Shown here: piece after piece, positions 47,230-57,015 of the stretch
Position numbering within the stretch: the first letter of the stretch is position 1
How the letters are laid out: the number at the start of each line of letters is the position of its first letter
Source: Marsupella aquatica
Lineage: Eukaryota > Marchantiophyta
Direction: 5' to 3'
Length of the DNA stretch: 64,000 nt
NCBI GenBank assembly: GCA_973895155.1
Contig: OZ316893.1
Coordinates: 992,001 to 1,056,000 of the forward strand
The notes under the pieces: model-generated
Databases searched by the model: none
Told to the model about the DNA's origin: nothing
Seen by the model: the letters and a program-made list of their open reading frames with translations, nothing else
Made by a program: the position numbers and the translations under genes

Positions 47230-47438
47230 TTCAAAGACTAACTTGCATCAATTGTTGAATCATACTTACGTGGAACTGTGATATGAAATCCTCTTGAGGC
47301 GGCCAAAGCGGATTCCACCGACATCTTTAGTAAAGTGTCTTGAGAATCATACTCAAAGATTTTACTAGAATCAAAGTTCAGGGACTGCCCAGAACTAGAA
47401 GTGCTAGTAGAATCATCAGAACTAGAGGAAGTAGCCAT

Positions 47439-49093
47439 TGAAAAATGCCTCACAAACGTTTAGATGACACGTGGCAGCCTAGTATACAAGAACGCCTATA
47501 TAGCTAGACCACACCACGGAGCGAGGCTACAGAGCAAGGAAAAAAATCTACTATGAGCAAGGCAAAATCAACAGAGCGAGGCAAGAAAATCTACTATGAG
47601 CGAGGCAAGAGGGAGGAGGGAAACCAGGGCAGCCGGGCAAGAAGACAATGAAGGAGGAGATGGATGCAAGAAGACAATGAGGCAAATGAGGTAATGTCTT
47701 TGCCTTTTGCCTTCCTATACCCTCACTGCCACGGCCGATCCTACGCCACGGCCGATCGTACGCGACCTTACGCAACCCAGCCACTTGCTCCCTTCCACGC
47801 GCCTGTGAACTCGCAACCCTCATAATGACCTAGCTGTACGGGTATCCATAGATTTTGAAAAATGATGCACGGTCGTACGGGTGTCCACAGAATGCCGATC
47901 AGAGTAATCAGACTTTCGGCCTCTCGATGTTGTGAACCCCTTCAGGACAAACTTGGCTAAAGCTTGCTCACAAATGGTATAAAGCTCTATAGTTCCAATC
48001 ATTTCTCTCTTTTGTATGGCGCGTGCGTTTCTGGTCATTGCTCACTCTCGGTCTCGCCCTTCGGCCCTTGTCTATCTTGCTTCTGTTCGGTGACTGATTC
48101 GACTGACTTGGACATTTATGGTTACAAGAGTTCGTGCAAGGAAAGTCCTGTTTCAAGTACATATTGCATTAGTTTTGGTGTCCTTGGTTGGCGACACGTC
48201 TTCTATAGTCCTTAAGAGAGGTATTACTTCATCTACCATTCTCTTAATTTCTTCTCTATGATATCCACCAAATATTTGGCCCTAGCTTTATCTTAATATA
48301 TGGACCTAACTAAGCCCTAGATAATGTAGGGTTCCTAACGACACACTCGTCTACCCACACGTCTACACACTTCAATGGTCTAATTCAGCTTAATCATTCC
48401 CCTGATTTATTCATTTCCATATTTTCTCTTTTCCTTCACAATTCTTGCTTCTCCAGGATTGTGCTCGTCTTTTCTTGCTCTCCCGTTGCCTCGCTCCAAG
48501 AGCGTCATGCCCTTGCCTCGCTCCAAGAGCGTCACACACTTACCTTTCATCAGGAGCATCCTGCCCTTTCTTTTCTCCAAGGGCATCCGCTCTCCATTTC
48601 CTCGCCATCAGAGCGTCCCACAACCGCCTCGCCCCTAGAGCGACCCTCCATCGCCTAGCCCCTAGAGTGGCCCTCATTCACCTTGCCCCTAGAGTGTCTC
48701 TCCATCGCCTCGCCCCTAGAGCGACCCTCATTCACCTTGCCCCTAGAGCGTCCCTCCATCGCCTCGCCTCTAGAGCGACCCTCCATCTCCTCGCCCCTAG
48801 AGCGACCCTCCATCGCCTGCCCCTAGAGCGACCCTCCATCGCCTCGCCCCTAGAGCGTCCCTCAATCGCCTCGCCCCTAGAGCGTCGCAACCTTGCCTCG
48901 CTCCAAGAGCGTCCTTGACCTTAGAATCCTGTTGTGTAAAGCCAATACACATAAACTCCCAAATATTTTTTTCCTTTAAATAGAATTCAAATGTTTAGAT
49001 CTAATATTGTAATATCTAGAGTAGTGCTTATCAGTATGCACATCAGCTGAACAATTTTTAAATGTTTTTGGATGCAGAGATTCTTTCGCTACC
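47439..49093. other. divergent intergenic region of the candidate transposon
   Basis: It separates the two start codons and so must hold both promoters. It contains GAGCGAGGC/GAGCAAGGC-type repeats at 47515-47610, a 17-bp tandem pair (GCCACGGCCGATC.TAC) near 47738-47771, and the array at 48489-48915. No gene recognised. Confidence 0.55.
48489..48915. repeat. array of about 28-bp CGCCCCTAGAGCG-type repeats
   Basis: About fifteen imperfect units such as CCTCGCCCCTAGAGCGACCC or CCTCGCTCCAAGAGCGTC, joined by TCCATCG or similar. Each holds the core CGCYC-N3-GAGCG seen in the 21-bp dyads. The array is read through by an unconserved 157-codon frame that I regard as an artefact. Confidence 0.85.
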
Positions 49094-52000
49094 ATGAGTA
49101 AATTTATGCGAGGGGATGAAGTTTCATTGATAATTGATGGTTTTGAAGTGGCAATTGGGACCATCCAAAAGGTTGATCCCAAAGACACTATACACAATAT
49201 TTGTCTTGGGAAAAATTGAATTGGGGTCCTTATCGAGAGGTGTCTTGAAACATCTTGTCCACTACCATTTCCATCCAAAACATCATCGAGCCTAGGTGAT
49301 GCAGTTGACTCGTGTGTGATCTGGGATTCTTCCTTGGCATATTTGAGGTCTTCAACATTGCCGAAAAGAACCGCTGTGGATGGTGTTCCTACTCCAGTGG
49401 ACGGGGATGAAGGATGTTTCGAAATGGATGTTGGTGGTAAAGGAGGCAACCTTGCTGAAGGAGAGGAGGTTGAGATGTTCATTTTAGATGAACTTGTATC
49501 AAAAGGAGTTGTCTTCAATACCAATCCAATGGACACTTGTCATAGTGAACGACTCGGTGTTGGTCGTGTCAGTATACAAATATCAGAGGTTGTTCAGGGA
49601 AATAGAAAACTACCATATCCGCATCTTGGAGCTGACACAGTGCAAGAGGCAATGCAGACTTGGGTAATGTGGGATGTTGCTGATGTTTCAAGAAAAGGCT
49701 CTATTCGAGGTTCTGGCATGTTTGTTGGTGCAAACCCGGGTGCAAACCTGTTTAAGGATCTTCCATTGAAAGATTTTACAATGCGTTCCAACTGGATGGC
49801 AGAGGAAGTTGACTTGTATGATGTTTCTCGTTGTCGTAAGGTTGCGACAGGAGTTATCACAGTTCCTTTTGAAGCAGGTGCTGTTGATGATGAACTTCTT
49901 GGTCCAGAGCATGTGGGTGTAGCTGTTGTGAATATCAACGATCCCGCATTATTTCCAAATATCCGTGCTGGTACTCCAGGTTTGGTGAGGTGGGAAATCA
50001 AATCTTTGTTGTTGATTTCATCTCAAATATTTCTCGGGGATATCCTTGAGAAAGGTTCACATGTGTGGATAGAATCGGGTCGAAATGAGAGCGACCCGGA
50101 TTTGGATGGTGATGGGAAACCTCCAAAAAGACCTTATAATTTCATTAGAAGGACCAAAGTGGATCTGGAGGAGAAAAAAAATAAAATTTGCAATCAAGGG
50201 CGCTTTTGAAAATCACCGAGGAGTCCATTGATTCCATCCAAAGAGAAGGTTGTTGCAGGTTAAAGTGTTGCTTGAACATGCCAAGAGAGGACTTGGAGGC
50301 AATGAGGAGGGAATTTCATGGAATGTCAAGTGACAACAAAACAAGTCATATCTTCAATCTTTTTGGGTGTAGAGAAGACCAAGTCAAGAGAAAAGGATTT
50401 TTTGTTCTAAAGGGACGTGTGGTTTGTAAGGATGCGTTCATAAAAATGCATGGGTTTAGTACGGCAAAGTATTATGATTACAAAAATCAGTACGAAGCTG
50501 GGTGCACAATTGGTTTCCATGGAAATCAAGGGCAACATAAGACACGATCAAGCACCTTGCATGCTCGTGCATTGTTGGAGTCCATTTTAATCCAAAATGG
50601 AGAACCAATGCCACATCTTCCCTATGGTGGGTCCAACGGCACCGATACTGTCAAATATCGACTCCCATCATGTTTCACTAAGAAGGAGATTTTTCAAGAG
50701 GTATTTGCAAAGATGGAATTGGACGGCTATGCTAAGGTTACTGAAGTTACCATGTACAACATCTGGAAAAATTCTTTTGATAATTTTGACTTTCACAAGG
50801 GCAGTGCATTTGCCAAGTGCACATTTTGCACTGAGTTCAAAGATCAATTGATGCGGGAGAAGAGAAAAAAAGAGCGTGCAGAGATTGAAGAGAAAAGAGC
50901 ACGACATCTTCGTGAACAAATGTCAAGGAGATATGTTTACTATGCTCATAGGGTTCTTGCAAAGAAGGATCCTCAAAACTATCTTTGCATTATTCATGAT
51001 AAGATGGACCAAGCCAAGACTTGGATCCCCAGATTGGTCCCCACTCCAAAATCTCTCTCTGGTAGTGGTCAACCTCTGCCCATTGCCCTTACTGGGATGT
51101 TAACCCATGGAAGGGATCCAGGAGTGTATGCACACTTTAGTTTGACTGGCCTTTGGCCTGGAGATGCAGACTTCACTGTGACATCTTTGGCCAAATGCCT
51201 TCAAGATTTGGAGGATTACACTGGAGACAAAACGGGAGACATGCTTGAAGCTTTCAATTGGAACGCAACTAGGCCAATATTTCAGTCTCTTTTGGACTTT
51301 GAAGCATTTCAAGCGGGTTACTTGGAACCCAAAAATGTTTCAATTCTCAAGTTTCAAGGCCTTGATGACGGTCAGGAGAGCCAAAAAACCAGCACAACAG
51401 ATGCTGGTTCTAGAGTTGATCCTGAGACTACGAGCTCTTTCAAGCCCTTACCAAGGCACCTAACACTGCAGATGGACAATTCAGGAAAAGATAATAAAAA
51501 TCAATATGTGATGGCATTTTGCAGCGAGCTTGTTAGCAGGGGGTGTTTGAAACTGTGCAAATGTCATTCCTCATAGTTGGCCACACCCATGAGGATGTGG
51601 ATGCACTATTTCTCAAGTATCCAAACAGGTCAGGTACAAAGAGGTTGCTACCCTCCTTGCGTTGATGGCTGAGGTTTGGGAGTGTGAAAGCATCCATCCT
51701 GTACGTACCACGATTGATTCAGGAGGTTGCATCTTACAAGCACTATTTGAAGGCTTTCCAAGTGAAAGAGATTGAAGGTCACTCAAAACCAATGGCATTT
51801 CTATTCTCCATGAGGGATAATGTGCCAGTGTATCAATATAAAGCACATGTCAAACAACCTTGGCTTCCAGCAACAGGGAGGTCAATTTGGAGAACTGATC
51901 TCATCACAAACACGCTCATTTTACCGGAGGGCCAACCATTTGCAAAACCTATATCGGGGGAGGTACAAAAGAAAGTCGAGGAAATCATCCCATTCCTTAA

Positions 52001-52877
52001 TCGTTACATTGATTTCTTGAGGAAAAGTTGCAAGGATGAGACCTCTACAGCATACCGCGAGAGATTTCCTTTGGTGAAATATTGGGAGAGGCTTGTTATG
52101 GCACTCTCTGAGGCACTTACAATAGAAGGGGAGGGAGAAAGACAATTGTCATTGACAACTGATTTCTGGCCAAAGACTAACCATGGCACAGGTTACAAGG
52201 TGATTTTGGGGACCTCTCAACCTTCAAGTGAACCTACTCAAAATTCAGAGATGATGGACCTTCAAAATGAGTACATGGAAGAGATGGAAGGTCAAGCTGC
52301 ACCCTTCGTTGGTGCACAAGAAGAGCGAGAACTTGCACGTTGGATTTCCCTACAAGATATTCAAGAGGGTCACTTTGTGTTTTTACGTCCAGAGGATGAA
52401 TGGGAGCAAAAAAATGGCAAAGGGCGTTTCTGGTTAGTTCGAGCTTTGGGTGGTGTGGATCCAAACCATGAGGTTTCTTCACTAGATTTGCAATTTAGTG
52501 AAGGGTCTTCTTCAAGGTTTTCTAAGAGCATTCACCTAAGTAGCATTCCTAAGTGGTATGCTCCTATGTTCCAAGTGCAATGGTGGAGGCCTAAACATGG
52601 TAAGCATGATGCAAAGGATGATGTTCGATACGAACGTTGCTTTCAGACCACTAAGACTTGGGAGCTAGATCCTGGGTTTAACACTATCACTCAAAGTTGG
52701 CAATTTGCAAATTCTGCAATGTATGGATTTAAGTCAGGTGCCAAAGAACAAAATATTATGGATAGAGGTTTGACAATTCCCAAGAATGTTTTGAAAACTC
52801 TCAAAACTTACATGGAAGGTATTGATGAGAGTGATAGAGTGGTCACAAGTGTCCACTATGTAATGACTTGTAGGTAG
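49094..52877 (+). pseudogene. DUF7869-type DDE transposase relative, broken
   Basis: Start at ATG 49094 (MSKFMRGDEVSLIID). Lesions: in-frame TGA at 49217-49219, a frame change near 50185 beside an A-run, one near 51540 in a G-run, and one near 51655. The N-terminal third is uncharacterised. A Cys-rich stretch (CCRLKCCL; CTFC in FAKCTFC) suggests metal binding. The catalytic acids expected for this family are visible in order: HDKMD near 51000, MDNSGKDNKNQY near 51474, and VGHTHEDVDALF near 51577-51612. The last 400 codons (51684-52877) include a WISLQDIQEGHFVFLRPED..FQVQWWRP region that may be a BAH- or SH3-like fold. Family assignment is from recognition of these motifs in moss and charophyte relatives. 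Confidence 0.72.
50077..50097. promoter_or_regulatory. 21-bp dyad GGGTCG-N9-CGACCC inside the transposase gene
   Basis: GGGTCG at 50077-50082 and CGACCC at 50092-50097, with the same total length as the dyads in the divergent gene. It lies in coding sequence. Confidence 0.55.
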
Positions 52878-53391
52878 GAGGGTCAAGTTAATTTCCATGC
52901 ATTTGTCTAAAGTAAGTGAGAGAACAAGGCTTGCAATCAAATACTCTATGATCTTTCTTAGTTATTGAATGGACTTTTTCATAAAAATTGTTATTTTTGT
53001 CTTAGTACATATATTTCTAGAAAATGATGGCAGTTCTAAGTTACTTGGATGTCATCCTAGTTTGAATATAAGATATTTAACTTGTCTAGCATTTCATTGT
53101 TGCTTAGATAATGATCCTATCCAAGCTAGATGCTTTGAGTATAGATGCTATCCAAGCTTATGTGTTATTACACACGTTCTATCTATTTTCAACCAAATGA
53201 ACACTTTTTATCACCCAAATGTTTTTTAATATTATCCAAATTAATATTTTCTTTGCCCAAATGTCTATTTTTTTGCCCCAAATTTATAATTCATGATGCT
53301 TAAATTTTCATTTTTCATCCTTCAAATTTACAATTCTTATGCCTAAAAGTGTGTTTTTAAATGCCCAAATTTCCAAATCTTCTTTATAATT

Positions 53392-53418
53392 CCACTTTTA
53401 ATGAATATAGTGATAATT
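53392..53418 (-). repeat. candidate right (sub)terminal inverted repeat
   Basis: Inverted partner of 40863-40889 with 24/27 identity. A related but weaker copy lies at 53864-53892, so the outer end could be there instead. Confidence 0.4.
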
Positions 53419-53556
53419 GGAAATGTAACTAAAACGGTTACATATAGTGATAGTTTTAACCGTCTTGCTCTTTGCATTTCCAATGTTTTTACTTTTATTT
53501 TTATGGCACAGCGTCCCAAAGTTTACACCCAAATTGACACAAACACGAATATCAAT

Positions 53557-53766
53557 CTATTCATTAAAAGTGAATTATTATTCAATTTGTGAACATTTGG
53601 GCAATAGAAAGTGTACATTTGGCTTTCAAAAAGTAAACATTTGGGCAAGAAATAAAGGTGATGGCCATCAGACATACCACCATGTTCATCTTTTATAAAT
53701 GAACTAGGATGAGACTCCTTCTAGTAAAGATCATTTTTTCTCTCTCAAGTTTACAATTGACTATTT
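53557..53766 (+). repeat. dispersed repeat, direct copy at 63791-64000
   Basis: CTATTCATTAAAAGTGAA..ACATACCACCATGTTCATC..TCTAGTAAAGAT..TTACAATTGAC is shared in the same orientation with the last 210 bases of the window. Confidence 0.85.
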
Positions 53767-54172
53767 AGGTGTAGAGTATTGTACTATAATATACCTTTTG
53801 GGGTTAAAAAGTGTACATTTAGAGACCAAAAAGTGTACATTTCAAGGCCTAAAAGTGAACAAAATAAAATACACTTTTAATGAATAGGGTGATGAATGGA
53901 AACTATAAGTTTGATTCACAAAACCGCCGAGTCTTGTTTGTTGCGGTTGTTGTTGACGTGGCACGTTGTGGTGCCAGGAATTTTGGAAGGGACCTCTAGT
54001 GGGGTCCGTAAAAAAAATTGGAGGAAAAAGCAGAATTAATAACCCAAAGGAACAAGAGAATTCCACTTTAGAAAATAAATAGCAAACTTAGGCCAAATAG
54101 TGCCCCCCCAACAAAAAAAAAGTCTCTAACTTACACGATGTACTTCTTATGTAGGGGCTCCAAGTATTGGTC

Positions 54173-54510
54173 TGTTAGATATTGCTCTAGTCTTGTGACT
54201 CATCATGAGCTAACCACAGTTATTCTAACTCGGGTTAGGACTTAGCTAATATTAGTGGTAGTGTTGTTGTGCATATAGCCAGGGCTGATGCTAGACCCTA
54301 GGTGGAACTTAGGCTCATTGTTACAGAGCTAGTTGAGAGCTTGTGTTGTGGATACTTGGTATGGCCGGTCGGCCTAGAGTGCAGTAAAGCTCTTGTGTGT
54401 TCCCGTGGACGTAGCCTCATGTGGAGGTGAATCACGTATCTCTCTGTGTCGACTCTTGTGCGTTGGATGGTTCATGGGCTTGCAGTTACGAATGTCGTCT
54501 ATGCTCAACA
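54173..54510 (+). repeat. solo copia LTR with perfect 5-bp target-site duplication
   Basis: TGTTAGAT..GCTCAACA, 338 bp, closely related to the 3' LTR at 3558-3902. TGGTC lies immediately before (54168-54172) and after (54511-54515). No internal element sequence is present, so this is the product of LTR-LTR recombination after insertion. Confidence 0.93.
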
Positions 54511-57015
54511 TGGTCATGGTAAAATGAAACTCAGCCCAATCCTAGATTACAACGAGGATTACAATCTTGAAAAGCCAGCAAGTCATTTAGTGCATAATTA
54601 TTGTCTTCAAAAGACAAATATATGAACCAAAAAGTCAGTGCCTGAATTTCAATTAAAGTTGAAGTGAATCGGTTGCACATGACTTTTTTGTATGAGCCAG
54701 TTGCATGTGACTTTTTGCATTTTACACTGTTAATTGTAATTAGTGTTATATAAGAATTAGCGTTAGTACCAAATTAGTGTTGCTAAAACTAATTTTGTTA
54801 TATATAATTAAGTGATCTTGAGCCCAGAGTAACCTTAATTCTTCTTGGTTTTCAAAACAGGTTTTTTTTTCACTTTTGTTTGTGGGGGGGGAGGGTTGGG
54901 GGAGAGGCAGCCCAAGAGAAAGGGGGAGAGGAGGTCGCATTGTGTGAATGATTGCGCTTACCTCGGTTGCCATCACCTATTAATCTTGCGTTCTCCATCT
55001 GTCATCATTTTTGCAACAAAATCTTTTTGACACGTATATCTTTTATGCAACATCTTATGTGCAAGGCATGAGTATATATTGAACACAACCACAACATGGT
55101 TGAGATCACACATAACCCCTGGGCCCCCAACATTATTAATAATGGGCTGGACGTGCGAACGGATGAAGGGTGCAAAAAATCTGATTTGAGATTAATTTTT
55201 ATAATTGGCTTAGAAATATCAAGGGATGGTTTTATTCAAAGAACCTTTTCTAACTAATATAGGCTTATATAAATGTCACCCAAGTTAATATGCTTCAAGA
55301 GGTGATGTAATATGGATGTGACACGCGTCACAATAGGATTGGTCCTTGTGGTCACTCTTTATTGGAACATGTGTATATGACATATAATTATGCTTGCAAC
55401 ATCTATGATTCAGAGTAGTTTAGGACTTTGGAGCTTTTGAACCCTGACTACCCTGCCATGTGGTTCAAAAATGCCCCAAAGTTGAAGTTTGGGGTTAAAG
55501 GGTCACGAACACAAAAATGTATGTACCCAAAACCCTTCTAAAACACTCCCATCAGTTTTAGAACCGTTTGCACATGATAAATTTATAACTTTTCAAGGCT
55601 TTCATAAATGGTGTAAAATGTGAAATTATAATATCTCAAAGGGGCAGATTTATTCTCCAAAATTAAGTTTTTAAGAATAACAAGAGAAATTTTTATAGGC
55701 TTCCAAAAATAATAAGGGGTACTAGGGAGGGGGGTGTACGCACGTATACCTCTTTAGTTTACAAAGGCTGGGGGCCCAGGGCACATAACATGTCTCAACA
55801 ACTACATTGCAAAGCCTATATTTTCTTGCCTTGTCTTGACATATTTTTCTCTCCTAAACACCTTTTCCTGGCCTTGACATAGTTTTCTCATCTCGCCATC
55901 TTTATCTCACCACAAGATCTTTTGTCACCCTTGACATCTAACATCTATTCCTCACCCCAACATCTCTTTCTCATCTTGACATCCTTTTTTTCACCTTTAG
56001 TATACATCTTTTATCTCCTCGACATATTTTATTCACCTCAAGGTCTTTTTCTCATCTTGACATTTTTTTTTCACCTTGACATATATTTTCTCATCTTGAT
56101 ATTTTTTCTCATCTTGCCATCTGTTTCTCACCTTTACTCATCTCAACTTGACATCTTTTGTGCTGCATGCATCAGGCTAGTGCTATATGAAAGAGTAACT
56201 TACAACAAACAAACAAAAAGTCACCAAGGTAGCCTTACGGTGGAAAACAAAATGAAGGACAAAATAAACTTGTATGCCCATCAAGACAAAATTGTTTCTC
56301 CTCTTCTTTGTATTATTTTGGGACGCTCACTTTCTCTTTCAGGGATCCAAGAGTTTATGTCGTTGTAACGCACTAAATCATGAACGTAAGAGTTATACGT
56401 AATCATGAGCGTAAGAGTCTCGAGTCGAGACCTGGATTCATATTGACGAATATTCTTGGACGTGAAGAAAAGTGTACAGGCGTACATGCACACATAATTG
56501 AAATTAATCGTAGAATCCATGCATGGCTTTACAAGCATTAATTTCCCTGACCTACTGTAGAGACTTAGTTTGGAGTTTGGAACGTGCTCGGTTCTATCAA
56601 ACGACCTACCGTTGAGCGGCAGAAATTGCAGTCAGATTGATTCTTCCTCGTGTCATGAAAATAGATCGAGATGATTTCCACATTATACCATCCTATCAAG
56701 GGACTAGCGTAAGATTATTAAGATAACTAAGATTACCACGCAGAGACTTCACCGAGATGCGACTAGGTTCTGTTATGTACCATGGCAATGTCACCGCCCT
56801 GTCTAATTCTCGTTAGAGTTTCACGAAGAGCTTTGTGCACCCACGTACAGAAGCCAACTTCTGTTTAGATTTAAAAAAGTGCCCGTTTCAGACGAAACTT
56901 TGACAAGCCCTTTAAATCATAATTTTTTACAAAAGTTACTTGTACGTAGATACACTCAGTTAACATCACTGGCCATAATTGTGATTGTGCCAGGAGCTTC
57001 ACGCTTATTGAGTGG
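54511..57015. other. intergenic, no gene recognised
   Basis: AT-rich. A pyrimidine-rich degenerate tandem region lies at 55820-56165. The last 150 bases are the 3' flank of the CHS-like gene. Confidence 0.5.
55820..56165. repeat. degenerate pyrimidine-rich minisatellite
   Basis: TCTCATCTTGACAT and variants (CACCTTGACAT, CTCGACAT) recur every 20-25 bp, about fifteen times, separated by T-runs. Confidence 0.75.

Larger units (their letters stand above)
41322..47438 (-). pseudogene. ParB-like / DNA-methyltransferase-like / FCP1-like fusion gene (five exons, broken)
   Basis: Exons 47438-47270, 46724-45208, 44995-42713, 42637-42542 and 42394-41322 join with GT/AG sites and matching phases. Exon 1 is a Ser-rich leader. 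Exon 2 (about 505 codons) has a Lys-rich tract (about 46115-45890, likely nuclear or DNA-binding) and a ParB/sulfiredoxin-like region (YRMFNQAHALEIAKSM; AISGQHSAKAAQWI, about 45710-45475). Exon 3 holds an N4/N6 beta-class methyltransferase-like stretch (KPRHMLKNIIECFSGEGETV, then LDFFSGG, about 43765-43680), degenerate in the FxGxG motif. Exon 5 is an FCP1/NIF-type HAD domain with LLILDLNKI, where DxDx(T/V) reads D-L-N, and LLIDDSP; phosphatase activity is doubtful. An in-frame TGA at 44389-44387 and one frameshift near 44230 break exon 3. About 1700 codons when intact. The partner gene diverges from it. Domain names are from motif memory and need a profile search. Confidence 0.6.
40863..53418. 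mobile_element. candidate two-gene DNA transposon with ParB/methyltransferase/FCP1-like accessory gene
   Basis: Two genes diverge from a shared 1.65-kb region: a minus-strand five-exon fusion gene (41322-47438) and a plus-strand DDE transposase relative (49094-52877). A 21-bp dyad family recurs through both. The limits given are those of a 27-bp inverted match (24/27 identical) between 40863-40889 and 53392-53418, the best pair of end-like sequences I found; target-site duplications were not identified, so the true ends may differ. AT-rich flanks on both sides hold repeated CAAATTTAC- or AAAGTGTACATTT-like motifs, as in subterminal regions of DNA transposons. Both genes are broken, so this copy is not autonomous. 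Assignment as one element is inference from layout and shared motifs. Confidence 0.55.
52878..54172. other. AT-rich right flank with repeated GTGTACATTT-type motifs
   Basis: No gene. AAAAGTGTACATTT-like motifs occur near 53617, 53804 and 53830, and CATTAAAAGTG or its reverse complement near 53395, 53562 and 53868. This resembles a subterminal transposon region. Confidence 0.5.

Noticed and set aside
46831-48915. CRISPR array
   Set aside because: The repeats have regular spacing, but the linkers are also repeated, no cas genes are present and the context is a plant nuclear genome.
48445-48918. 157-codon frame rich in LAPRATLHR-type repeats
   Set aside because: It is a translation of the CGCCCCTAGAGCG array, which is DNA-level repeat in an intergenic region; frame and start have no support.
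48976-49536. 186-codon minus-strand frame
   Set aside because: It is antisense to the N-terminal part of the transposase gene, whose plus-strand frame runs from 49094 and continues into recognisable text.
39660-54020. Similar GTGCCA..ATTTTG.AAGG..GGGTCCGTAAA strings at 39680-39750 and 53950-54010 as transposon ends
   Set aside because: They are in the same orientation, not inverted, and match only loosely. They could be direct repeats of another element, but support is weak.
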